Made by a program: the position numbers and the translations under genes | The notes under the pieces: model-generated | Seen by the model: only the letters and a program-made list of their open reading frames with translations | Told to the model about the DNA's origin: nothing | Databases searched by the model: none | Shown: piece by piece, positions 42,521-54,400 of the stretch | Position numbering within the stretch: position 1 is the stretch's first letter | Layout of the letters: every line of letters begins with the position of its first letter | Assembly (NCBI GenBank): GCA_914767715.1 | Contig: OU612069.1 | Span: 27,215,387 to 27,279,386, forward strand | Origin: Membranipora membranacea | Lineage: Eukaryota; Bryozoa; Gymnolaemata; Cheilostomatida; Membraniporidae | Direction of reading: 5' to 3' | Length of the DNA: 64,000 nucleotides

Positions 42521-44200
42521 ACATTTGGTGAGGAATTTAAGAATTTATTAATACTCATACGACAATATTAGTAGATAATATTTTTGGTTTCAAACGAGAT
42601 TTTGTTTTTAATCAAAGTGTTACAAAATAATTACTTTTCCATGTAAAGAAGTACAAATAAAAAGTCAAGTTCACACCCTAGTATTTGATTTAGCTAGAGC
42701 TTGTGCTTGTATTGCTTATAATTCTAATATTATACCATGAACCGCTATTAGGAGTTGTCCCTACCGTAAGAATGCGCATCCATAGAGAGAATCCATCGGA
42801 GAATAATCATAGCACAGACATGAAGTTTTTATCAAGTGTTTTATAGCGTGATACGGGATGGAACATTAAGACAAATTTACTAAGATGACAGTTTTGCGAT
42901 TTTCTCAATAAAAGGGCCTACAGAATTCAAAATTGGCATTATTGAAACGATGAAGCCACCTTGCACAACCGATCCATGATATGACTAAGCCGACCAACTA
43001 TGATGTTGAATTTAAATTTTCGAAAGTTTGGCATTCATTTAAAGATGCTAATATTATGCCAAGAACCTCTATTTTCGTGGTAGTTTGGTGACGGCGATGA
43101 GAACAAGGGCAATGCCTTCGCATATATTGCTTAATCAGGAGTTGTCGCGGCCGTAAGAATGCGCACCTATTACTTGGAGTATATTCATAGCAAGAAAGCA
43201 TGCAGAAAACAATGGTTATGTGCTTGAGTGGCCACATTTTTACAAGTAACTTATAATGCAGGAGATGTCTTTGATGACAGCAACATGTACAATCATGATA
43301 TATTTTAGAATCACTGGTGCGACATATGACAATCGAGACCGAAAGCATGCCATACAACTGAATACTCTCAACAATGCAGCATACAGACATTTACAGTGAG
43401 GACGACATCAAGATGTACGTGTGACAATCACAGTTATCAGAATTCTGAGTTTGAAGGTCAAAAGTGTAGAGAGAATATTTTAGAAAACACAAAATGGATG
43501 GTGATACAATAGAAAACACAACAATTACACACGGTCCAGGAGTTGGGGTGAGTGCTGAATTACCTAACAGGACCTGAGACATAATCACTGATTCACTCCT
43601 TAGACTTCTTAGTTAGGTTTGCGATGTTTCTGTTAAGACATACACGCCAGACACACAAGCCAGAAAAATACTTAAAATTCAAATATTTGGCAAGGTAGCA
43701 TGCTGCTTTGGAACAGAAATTTTAGTATAATAATTTAGTTTAATGGTAGATGTCTAACAAATCAACAGTGCCTTTTTTTCTAGTCTCCCCAAAGCTGGAA
43801 TATACAAAAGACCACAGTAGGATATTTACCTCAGCAACTTGAGAGTATCGCCCAATTACTGAGGATCTCACTCGAACATGAGTTATCTCCTGAAGGTCAG
43901 CTTGACTGATAGAAATATTGTCAAGTCGGTCATCTAGTACTGTTGTAAATTCTTTGAAGATTTGTGATGACATCTATATAGTATATGGGTAAAATTGATA
44001 AGCTCCATTAGGAGTTGTCCTTGTTTATGGGTTCCAAGTGGCTCAACAGAACAACTGCCTACTTATAAACACTGCAAAGGCTGGTTCCGCCAACTAAAGG
44101 CTTATTGATGAGGTGTTCATTATAACTGTTAGAGAATTGCCAGGTGACTTGATGTCATGACTAAAGTGTCAGGTATACAGAGTTATATTGCAATGAGTTG
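42521..44200. other. Noncoding, with a small direct repeat
   Basis: Related stretches near 42,750-42,785 and 43,135-43,170 share AGGAGTTGTC and CCGTAAGAATGCGCA. Nothing else recognised. Confidence 0.45.
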
Positions 44201-46227
44201 AAGTTTTTGCCTGTTTCAGTATCGGATGCTGAGATGACTTACTCTGACTGCTCAGAAGATGATGAGGAGGAGGAGGGAGATAACGGCAGCCCTCCTTATG
44301 CAGATGTGATGACTAATATAGAGAAGCTTTCACAGGATACTGATCTACCTACTAAGATACAGGCAGCAATGAGTGTTAGGTGAGATAAGTCACCAACCAA
44401 TCGGACCATCTGCACCACTTGACTCAACAAACACAACAGTTAGTCTTCATGATTGATACAACCAAGTACTGACAATCTGTTTTATTTGGATGGGAAAAAA
44501 TAACGTAACACTGTTGCGCGACCAAATCTTATGTCTTATCTTGCGCTGTCAGTTGAACTAACTGGTGATACAACAAGAGATCCGGCTGTACGCTGTACCA
44601 ACACAGTAAAGAGGCATAACAAATTCCTAACTTATTCAGCAGTAAATCAATAATAACCAACCTGTGAATCTTTTAAATCTGCAAATCTGTTTTTTTTTCC
44701 TCAAACAAAATCTACTGCACTGTTTTTTGACAGGCGAGAAGTTTCAAAATCCAGCGTTACACGCATAGATGAGTATATATCACTCGGTCTTATCCCTGTT
44801 CTTCTACAGTACACTGAGCCTAACAAGGAGTAAGTTTGTATATCAATACTTTTTATCATAATCATCATCGTAATCATGGCTGATCACTAACTGTCTTAAT
44901 TGGTCTTATCGGTCAATGTGTGTATTAGTATTGCTATATACAGTAGTTCTAACTTCAAACACCAAGTAGTGTAGTTATTTTATTGCATTAATACTCAAAT
45001 GGCCTAAATCAGTGATAAGATTGACTACCCTATCTAGAAAGTTTCAGCCTGGTGTCGAAGTGACCAACTTGCGATGTTGCTTATTAAATTATGGACAGTT
45101 ATTGCCTGCCCTTTTGTTGAGAAGAGACAACTCCTCACATAATGGATGTTGCCCTATTCTACTTATATTCGTCTTTACTTATGTTCAATAACCGGCACTA
45201 TTCAAATTTGATTGGTCATTTTAGAATGATTATACAGTATGAAGCTCTTTGGTCGCTGACAAACATAGCGGCAGGGACATCACATCATTCATCTGAGATT
45301 GTGAAGGCAGGAGCTGTACCCAGACTTATCACGATACTCCAATCTCCCCACATTAATGTCAGAGGGCAGGTTATATGGGCACTGGGCAACATCATCGGTT
45401 AGTAAACTCCTATTCACTCTCAGCCTGAGAATTTTGCGGTTGCACCCGTGAATATTTGACTTATCTTTAGGAAGTAGGTCATCTGCCAAGCAACAGCATG
45501 CTATCCCGTGACATCAGTAGTTGTCATGAGAAGTATCACTTTGCATTTGCAATGATTTGAGTGCTGTAAAATGTTAACAAAAAAAGAAAGGTTGCATTGT
45601 CAAAACAATTAACCATGGATCAATGTAAATGGTCACCCTCATTGCCGGGCAAGAGGTTTCACATGTTCTTATGAAATTATGCAAGATAAAATCCACTCAA
45701 TGAATTGAATATATTCTGTAAGGTGGTCATCACAAATTTTATTATTACATATTACAGGTGGGAGCGAGGAGTAAAGAGAGCTGGTGATGCATTATGGGAT
45801 AGTGAGAGCTTTAGTCGATGCCTGCCTACACTATGACAACGCAAACCAGAAATATATCCTGGGCTATACTAAATCTATGTAGGTGTGATATTCCAGCGCT
45901 TAGTGAGAGCTCACTGAAACTCATATTATTACCTCTAGTGCAACAGTTTGTCTGTTATAAAGACTCTCAGGTAACTTGGATATAATTTTGTAGATTTTGA
46001 CCTTCGACCATTGACCCAAAAATCTCAGAAACTAGTTGTAGTTTTAACCTTTTACCTAACCTACTGATGTCGAGTGGTTCACATGAGCTGTGTCGAAAAT
46101 CTCTAATGCTTGTGAAAAGACTGGTGTTTTAATGTGAAATGGAACAAATTCGGGGAATATTGCTGAGACTTTCTTCAATTCTATCTTCATTTGTTGTTTT
46201 CTTTAATTATATACAGGTATTAATAAT

Positions 46228-46250
46228 CCCCCCTCCCCCCCCCCCCCCCC
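46228..46250. repeat. C-rich homopolymer run
   Basis: CCCCCCTCCCCC followed by a long C tract, in an intron of the importin-alpha-like gene. Confidence 0.9.
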
Positions 46251-46440
46251 GACTAATTCATCATCACTGATAACTAATAACTCCAATATAATGATATCAT
46301 ATTAGACTATCTGATATAAAATGATGCACTGGATAAGGTGCTAAGTTTTGTGCGTAACCAAATAAAATATAGATCATTCACCTGGTCCCCAAAGTCTAAC
46401 AGCATTCACATCGGTGTTTGTTGGCTGCTGATGGGCTTCT

Positions 46441-46680
46441 AGCTGTCTAAGTTCATATGGTATGATGTGATATGATATGGATATTTAGACTGTCACCGGA
46501 GAAAGTAGAATAATTGGATTGGTATATATAAGCCAATCCAATTATTCTACTTTCTCCGGTGACAGTCTAAATATCCATATCATATCACATCATACCATAT
46601 GAACTTAGACAGCTGTGATATGATATGGATATTTAGACTGTCACCGGAGAAAGTAGAATAATTGGATTGGTATATATAAG
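46441..46680. repeat. Long perfect palindrome plus a third direct copy
   Basis: 46,441-46,614 is an inverted repeat: the arm running from AGCTGTCTAAG through GACTGTCACCGGAGAAAGTA to the AATTGGATTGG block recurs exactly inverted, around a spacer TATATAAG. At 46,614-46,680 the inner arm appears a third time in the first orientation. The three copies look identical. Confidence 0.9.
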
Positions 46681-47459
46681 CTGTATTTTTGTTACCTGTA
46701 CAGATAGTAGCTGATGGATTATGGAGTTATGTCTACCTGACAGAATCAGCAGGGGGGATAAAACTACAGGTACTGATGGATAATATCGACCTGGAGTACA
46801 TTATCAGCCTTCTGAAGGTCCCTGATGTCGTCCAGGATAAGGTAACTATATATGTGCTTGTTGGGCCCTGTGCCCCCCCCCCCTCAATAATGGTTTGGAG
46901 GTGTCCTATGTCATTCTATTGCAGTGCTGTTCGCTTAATTCAAACCTCTTTGGACCACAAAGATTCATTCTAATTAAGCAGAGTCTGAATTAAGTGGCAT
47001 TTGAATGCGTTAAGATGAGGCTGAAAGGACCAATTTTCTTGTCTGAATTAACAGGAGAGCTGAATTGTAAAGTTTAACCAGCTAACACTGTATTAAACAC
47101 ACGGTCAAAGACGGAGTGCCAATTGTTTCCATGTCAGCTCTCAGACTTATGCTGATACAATGTGGATCTTGTTCTAACTAGTTGAATTAAATTCAACGAC
47201 ATCATAGTACATATAAGATCCTTAAAAATGCCTGGGTACCTGTTTACTTGTAATTGGCTCATATGACCCTTTTGCTTAACAGTGAGACCCTCAGATCAGA
47301 CTTTATCCAATCTTACTCTATTTAAATGTTGTGCCTGTGGCTTGAGGGGCAGCAACCACACAGACCATCAATTCCCTTAATAGGCAAATACTCCTACATA
47401 TTTTCAAACTTTTACACAACTTCTAAGTTGGAGCTGATTCATCAGAGGATTGAGTTGGT

Positions 47460-47585
47460 CGCTCATCATGCCTAATTACCTGATCTGTGTATCTGTCTGT
47501 ATCTGTGTATCCGTGTACCTGCGTTCCGACGTACCATTGTACCTGGGTACCAGTGTGCCCATGTATCCATGTATCTGTGTAGGGT
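47460..47585 (+). repeat. Short-period repeat (TGTGTATC/TGTACCTG type)
   Basis: Degenerate approximately 10-12 bp units directly before the 47.58-kb exon. A shorter inverted counterpart is at about 2,555-2,600, confirming the paralogy of the two importin-alpha-like loci. Confidence 0.65.
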
Positions 47586-48564
47586 GACGAGGAGTCAGGC
47601 TGGTCTAAGCTCATATCCTGGTTTACTTCCGCTGTTAGAACTGAGGAGGCACCACCACCTACGGCTTGTTGCGATGAAAAGGTGGATCCGTTGGAGATCC
47701 AGGTAGGTTTCCTTAATTCACTTTGATCACAGAACTTGATTATCTTCCAGCATTAGCATAGCAATGGACTTGAAGTGGGTTAAAGACCAGAAACTCAGTA
47801 TCTAGGGGCGTCACAATACTGTTACATCTTTTAGCTTTCCCGTGAAGTATGACCCTAGTGTATCGAAGTGCCCTCCTACGCTGGAGCTTTCCATTGAAAT
47901 TGAAATATTAGTTACCACTATCTTACCTAGATCAAGTTTGATCCAGTTTGCCTTCATCCGAGCTGGTAGGAGTTATGCTCTTGTTTACTGCGGATAGATA
48001 ACTCCAATTGTTTGACTAAAAAGAAGATCCAATTCCTGAGCTGACAATAGAATTGTAATTAATGAATGGTAATTTGTGCTTAACTTTGAGAACAATCATC
48101 TTTCAATAGTGTCCCTTATATTATAATATATTAGGTCTTATCTTGTTTCAGCGTATTGCTATCAGCATTATCAGCAACATATCCGCTAGCTCAGATATAA
48201 AGTTTTGTAACCAGCTCTCGCTTGACAGCAAAGGATGTGATCATTTGCGCTATCAAAGCTTCTTCTGCATCTCCTTATAAAACCCATTGTTCACCCTCAT
48301 GTTGTAATTACTAAAACAGACACTGTTCAGTCTGAGTAATGTACTAAGGATACCAGCCTCTGTTCAGCTTGTGATTAATGAGGGAGTTTTACCTCTGATT
48401 ACTCTGCTGATCTCGTCTGAGGTAAGACTAAACAGGCAAATAACTGCCGCGTGGGTTTATAGTATGGTCTTGAATGATAATTATGTCAAAAAGCTGATGT
48501 ACTGACTTGTGGGAACCAGATCCTCAATTTATCTGTACATACAAAACTTCCAATAAATACTACT

Positions 48565-48665
48565 AAACGCAGAAACTAGGGTATATCTGTGTACTAAACA
48601 CAGAAACTAGGCTATACTTGTGTACCAAACGCAGACCCAAGGCTATACCTGTGTACTAAATCTCC
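48565..48665. repeat. Tandem repeat, about 33 bp unit, 3 copies
   Basis: Units of the type ACTAAACGCAGAAACTAGG followed by CTATACCTGTGT, in an intron of the importin-alpha-like gene. Confidence 0.75.
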
Positions 48666-49490
48666 AGAAATATCTTTTCAGATATATTTCCCTGTCCCAG
48701 AGCTGAAGAAGCTATGGTGCTACCACCTCCTGGGTTGACTGCATATACTGTGACTGTTAAGTTAGTTTCTTTGTTTGTATCAACTAACCACACTGGTACT
48801 ACTCACAGTTCCCGTTAAGTTTTGAGTCCAAAGCTATGATGTAGAATTTACATTGATTAGCGAGATAAATCAGCTGTCTCTAAAAAACTACTGGTCACAT
48901 ATCTGTGTGTGATTTTATTTCAAGGAGCCATCACACATGAGGGTGAACATTGAGGCGGCATGGGTTCTGGACGCTATTCTACTACAAGCGACTAAAGAAC
49001 ATCTTCAGCTACTCCTGCATAGTGGAGTTATCCCCAAGCTCTGTGGACTACTGCAATCGCCCAAAGAAAAAGTTTGTTACATATAATATATGAAGAGGAT
49101 TCAAGTCAATTTTCAGAATGATGGAGAATACTTTTTGGCTTTGGTCCTTTGTTTTTGCATAGAGGTTTTTGGATCAGATCAGCCATGGATAAAAATATCA
49201 GCGGGCATCAAACAACTTGGTGACATTCATAATCATCAGTAGGCTACGTATACATTTTTGGTAAAATAACTTCATTTTTAAGATATAAAATCTATAGGAA
49301 TAGGAACTCCTGTTTTTTCATTTCTTTCCCTAGTAACAATTTTCTGAATTGTTGACTAAATATTTTACATCCATTTTCAGGCTATACACCTAGCTGCAGG
49401 GGATATCTCAAATTATCTCGCGAGATTAGAAGCTGATACCTGTCAGTCTATCAAACAGATCGCAGACTGCGGCGGTATGTTGAAAAGTAA

Positions 49491-51438
49491 TTTTGCAATC
49501 TGAAACATCGACTTTCCTCGAAGAATCCGTGTAGGGGGCCTAGAGTGGTAAGCAGATCATTAGATCTACCGAGAGATCACAACCACTGTAATACAGATAA
49601 CAGTGGTCATGCCCTGAGAAAAGAATGTCAAACCTATGTGTTGCTTCACTCTTATGACCTGTACATTAGTCTATGTTCCTCAGTCTCACAGTGGTCTGGG
49701 TTCTGAATTTCCTTCAGCCCCCACCTAGAGCAACAAATAACCATCCGCCATTCCAGATGCACCAAAATGAATAGACGTTCTTTGAACTTGGAAACGAGTA
49801 TATCCTGACGAGTATTTCCTATTAGACTGATGAGCAAACCTAATGCAATGTGTTATGCTATTACGACACAAAATAATGTGTATTTTGTACATGAATTTGT
49901 TGGCAAGAGAGGAGGTTAGAATGCCACGCCTATAACTTGTGCTATTTTCGGTCATAGAAAATTATACATAGCCGAGGAAGAGCAAAAATATCTTGACAAG
50001 AAAAAAATCATAATTGAATCGTCTGCCCACTAGGCTTGAGTTCCCAGGACTTTGTGGGATTACGTGTGCGAGCATAAAGAAAATTGGGTTGACTTTCAAG
50101 ATGCCCTTTGTGTTATTGATAAGGTTCTTGGATAAAGCGAGGTCCAATAGGTAACTATATAAATAGGATCCAATTTCAGAGGCTAGCCAGGTTGTGGTTC
50201 AATTATCTGATGATATCCTGGCAGCCATGGAAATGTGTTATGTTCCTAACCTCGGTTACTGAAGTTGTGAGCGTTTGAATGGCTCTGCACAAGTAGCTGT
50301 ATAACGTATTCTGCAGTAGCAGGGGCCTGATATTCTATATAACATAACACCTTGAACAATAAAACCCACTATACTATACCATGATATAATAATGGCTCTG
50401 CAAAAACCGATTTCAGATTGCTAAACTCAACTTACCGAACAATTTAATAGCTTGTCATGCCTTGTCATCTCTGGCAGAAAGTTCAGGAACGTCTTCAATT
50501 CTCAATGATGATGTTCATATTTTAAAGCAGCAGCAACTCATTGAGCTAATATACTATGTACCATATTAAGTCTATGGCTCGACCAAACAATGTAGAAAGG
50601 TATAATAATTAAAAAACATCAAGAATGAGTTTTTCCATGATTTTTTGTTGGCTGAAGTTAATCTGTCTATGTCAAAAATAATCTTAGAAACTGTGCTCTT
50701 TTTTGGCATGACAAGAGCACAGAAAGATACGCAAGTATTCTGATCATCCGCACACACAGCGGATTGTTAAATGTTCTTAAATTCAAATGCAGTAACAATG
50801 TAACGACGTGCGGAAAATATTCAAGAGCGCTTGTATTTATCCGAGCTAACCGTATACAAATATAGAACAAAATGTTTTGTGTTGATATCTGACAGCGTAG
50901 TTTGATCCTAATGGCTTGTTTGTTGGGTCTCTCATGTCTAGTGGTACATTTAACGGCGGCTCGAGGGGGAATAATTCCCGATTTAGGCAAACAGGATGAA
51001 ACTTGCATCATATCTGAACAACAGCCTCATACTTTTTGAGTCTCATGAGATGAGTTCCATCACATAGATACAGACAGATTATCATTGTCAGTCTCTGAAC
51101 TAATAAATCAAATATTGAAACGTAAAAGAAAACTTAGAGCTCGGGCAATTCAAGATAAAAAAAAAATGATGGGTTAATTCAAAGACCATGGGCAAAATCA
51201 GTTATGTGTGCTTCTAAAAATACGAACTTAAAACCTAGGTTTTTTGTGTAGTGCAGTATCTCCGTACCCATTGCTACTAAAATATTCATACTGTTGTGTG
51301 ATTTTACAAAAATTTTAATAATACATCTCATTATATTTAGATATAAGTGAAACGGTTAGGATTTTAATTACTGAACGATTTTGAGAAACAAGTTCATGTA
51401 GCCATTTCGGTAAGTTAATTACATTGGCAGCAAAAACA
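49491..51438. other. Noncoding region between the importin-alpha-like gene and SLC15 copy C
   Basis: 50,930-51,000 (GGCTCGAGGGGGAATAATTCC) matches 16,160-16,200 inverted and so belongs to the SLC15 duplication block. At 50,563-50,577 the 15-mer ATATTAAGTCTATGG equals the terminus of the P-like element; no partner end was found. Confidence 0.5.
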
Positions 51439-54400
51439 CTAGTTCTCATTCAGACCCAGTCCTATTTCTCTCTCCATTACTATCAGAACCACGATACTGA
51501 TGACGTTAAGTCCAATGCCAGCGTAGTAATACTCTGCTGTGAAGGTAGCACTTGGAATATATGTAACAGCTAAATTAACTAGAGCTGTGAAACCATCGAT
51601 TGAGTAAAACATACCCATAGCTGTGGCCTGCATCGAACTAGGTGCAGACAGTATAGTCAACTCATAACCTGTGAAATAAATAAGAGTATAAGAGATAATT
51701 TGGTGTTTACCTTAACACGATTCCAATTTCCATGTTGCTTAATCCTAATCCAGCTTTTATTTTTTTTTATGAATGAAGCTATAGGATGAAGTTTTGAATT
51801 TTTTTGTTTTCAACAATTCAATTGAGAAAAATTGCTCAGAAAAAGAAGAAAAAAATCTGAGGCAGAAATCAGAATGCATCATCAAAGACTTCTCTGTGAT
51901 TAGCCAGCAACAGACAAAGGGAAACCATCACAACTATTGGGCTATGGTGTGAACTTCCAAGTCATAGAGAAGATAGAAAATCTAGCCTTCAAAGTATCGG
52001 TCCATCAAAGCAAAGATTAGGAGGAGCGTGTCTGCCGTAACAATGTGAAACCAATCCTTGAGCTACTGGACCAAACCAGCAAACGTTACATGGGCAACAT
52101 AAGAACAAATGATAAACATTGCCTGCACAATCTAGTCGAGTGTTACACACACCAGCCAACAATTACACACCGGATGGCCCGCCTGAATACGGTTACCAAA
52201 CCAACATCAAGAAATGCTCTCAGGTCAAAATGCCCTATCATCAAGTACTGGCATGACTAAATGAATCTTTTATTGTTATCTGTGACTTATATTTTTATAC
52301 AACGTGAGATTTTTTAAGCACTCTCATTTTTAAACACTTTCAACCATATTGAATAGATCAGTAATGGATTTTCTCATCATTGGCTTAATTCTTGATCATT
52401 AATATATCCCGTTATAAATAATTTCATGGATGGAGGACATCCTCACAGGACAGCAGCAGAAAGTGGTTATTTATTTAAGAGTCACAAGTGGGGCATGAGA
52501 CATCGGGTGTCCCGCAAGGTTCAATTATCGGACCAACAATGTTCCTCTTCTACATAAATGGCCTGCCAGATAACATACAAGTCAGTAATGTAACTGTTTG
52601 CAGACGGCACAGTAGTCTACAACACCACAGACAGCCACCTGCGCTTCCAGGAAGATCTCAGAAGACTAACCGCCTGGGCATCCGGGTATGACATGGAGTT
52701 CCACCCATGAAGTGTCAGCATATTATGACAATTCCAAGGAAGTGGCAGCCCGACACCCAACCACTGACATTACATGAAACAGTCATACCAAGAGCAACTA
52801 ATGTCAAGTATCTAGGTGTCACCCAAGAAACCAAGATCACATGGCACACACGTTTACAACATCACTTCAAAATCCAACTCAATCATCTGCTTCATACGCC
52901 TGTTCTTGAGTATGCCTCTGCTGCTAGGGATTCCATCACTGACGGCCTGACCACTTGTTGAAAAGGAGTACAACAAAGAGCTGCTGGCATAATCAGCAGC
53001 ATAAGGTGTACTGACCATGAGACCAGTACAACAGGTTTCCTACAACAGATGAACCTGTCTCTGCTCTCTGACGGCAGACGGGCTCGCAGACTCAAAGTCT
53101 TCAGCGGGTATCGCCAAGATAACCTGGCTGTGCTCTCAAACTACATCACCAAAGCCACTGCCCACTGCAGACGCTCATTCTGCATGCGCACCGCTCGAAA
53201 ATGTGTTGGCAGCCACGAGCATGCTGTTGACACCCCTAAACATTTAGGGTTGGAGCTGTTCATGTCCAAAATTTATATTCGACATTGGACTGAATAACCA
53301 ATTGTGGAACAACGGTTTCCGATGTCACAGCTGATAATGCTTGCGCCGGAAACCACCCATCTTGCAGGCAAACGTTCAGGTAAACAGGGAAACAGACAGA
53401 CAACATTCACACATGTACTTGTCAAAATAATACAGTTAGTTAAAAACAATGTGAGGGAAATTGGAAAACAAAGCCTTGCGGCCGAATATCCCCTAGACTT
53501 CATGGTATAATACCACCTGGTACATACCGGCTGTAATTAGTTCTTATGTATCCTGGTATGAACGGAAAATTTTGGCGTACATAAGCCTCGACGAGTGATT
53601 AGAGTAATCTCATCAAATAAAACAACTCTGACATATTTTTGTGATATTTTAAGGTAGGATGTCATTAGATGTAGAGTAGACTTGCATGTATTCAGGCAAA
53701 CAATCACATGAGGGTACACCTATACTCATTACATGTGTTATTTTCTGCAATACTTGTACAAGCTACACTAAAACCAATCCCACTTTTCCACTAATAATAG
53801 TGAGTTGAGTTGGTACCACTTAATCATTGGCACCTCCTTACTCGTATCACACTAACATACCTCGCATCATCAGTGAAATGTTGTGAATCACATGAGTAAT
53901 TTTAAGGGCGGTAATGATAGTCATCAATACAGGGTGAAAAAAACGCTAATACATCTCTCATACACGCATGAGAAAAAACTGACAAGATACGAAGATCTGG
54001 TGACACAATGCCAAGACAAAGGATCGAATTGCTAATTATTAGCAGTGGATTTACTCCATGACGTATGCTCAACCTATGTGCTGAGAATCGTCAATAATCC
54101 AGAACATCTGCTGAGAAACCGCCTAAAGAACAAAACCAATGCAAGACCACAGAGATCAGTAAGAAAGTGTCAAACTGATGTCTATATAAATCGGTCACGA
54201 ACTGTGAAATGCAGCAAGGCAATCTTAAAAAACAGACTGTCTGGCCTAACAAGTTTAAATTGTTTCTGTTTTACAATTTATTATTTTCTCTCTCCAAGGG
54301 GGCTTTTATCTCGATGTAAACATCTTTGGCCAAAGAGTATATATTAAACAAACAAAAAAACAAACAAACAGTGGTACGCACACCACTGTATGATGTGCAG

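Larger units (their letters stand above)
44220..49490 (+). pseudogene. Importin-alpha-like (karyopherin alpha) armadillo gene, copy 2, with disruptions
   Basis: Exons: 44220-44379 (acidic lead, then LSQDTDLPTKIQAAMSVR), 44734-44829 (RIDEYISLGLIPVLLQYTEP), 45225-45397 (QYEALWSLTNIAAGTSHHSS, IVKAGAVPRLITILQSPH, VIWALGNIIG), 45758-45970, about 46704-46850 (WSYVYLTESAGGI, ISLLKVPDVVQDKV), about 47,581-47,703, about 48,151-48,250 (RIAISIISNISASSDIKF), 48,319-48,420, about 48,928-49,072 (EAAWVLDAILLQATKEHLQL) and 49,381-49,484. The pattern EA-x-W-x-LTNIA-x-GT and GAVP is diagnostic for importin-alpha ARM repeats, which bind nuclear localisation signals. The N-terminal importin-beta-binding domain was not found. 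Exon 4 has an in-frame TAA (45772-45774) and its second half (ISWAILNLCR) is in another frame, so a working full-length product is unlikely. The region around 47.6 kb is atypical for the family. Confidence 0.65.

Noticed and set aside
47423-47614. Minus-strand frame rich in Thr, His and Tyr
   Set aside because: Antisense of the short-period repeat and of the importin-alpha-like exon at 47.58 kb.
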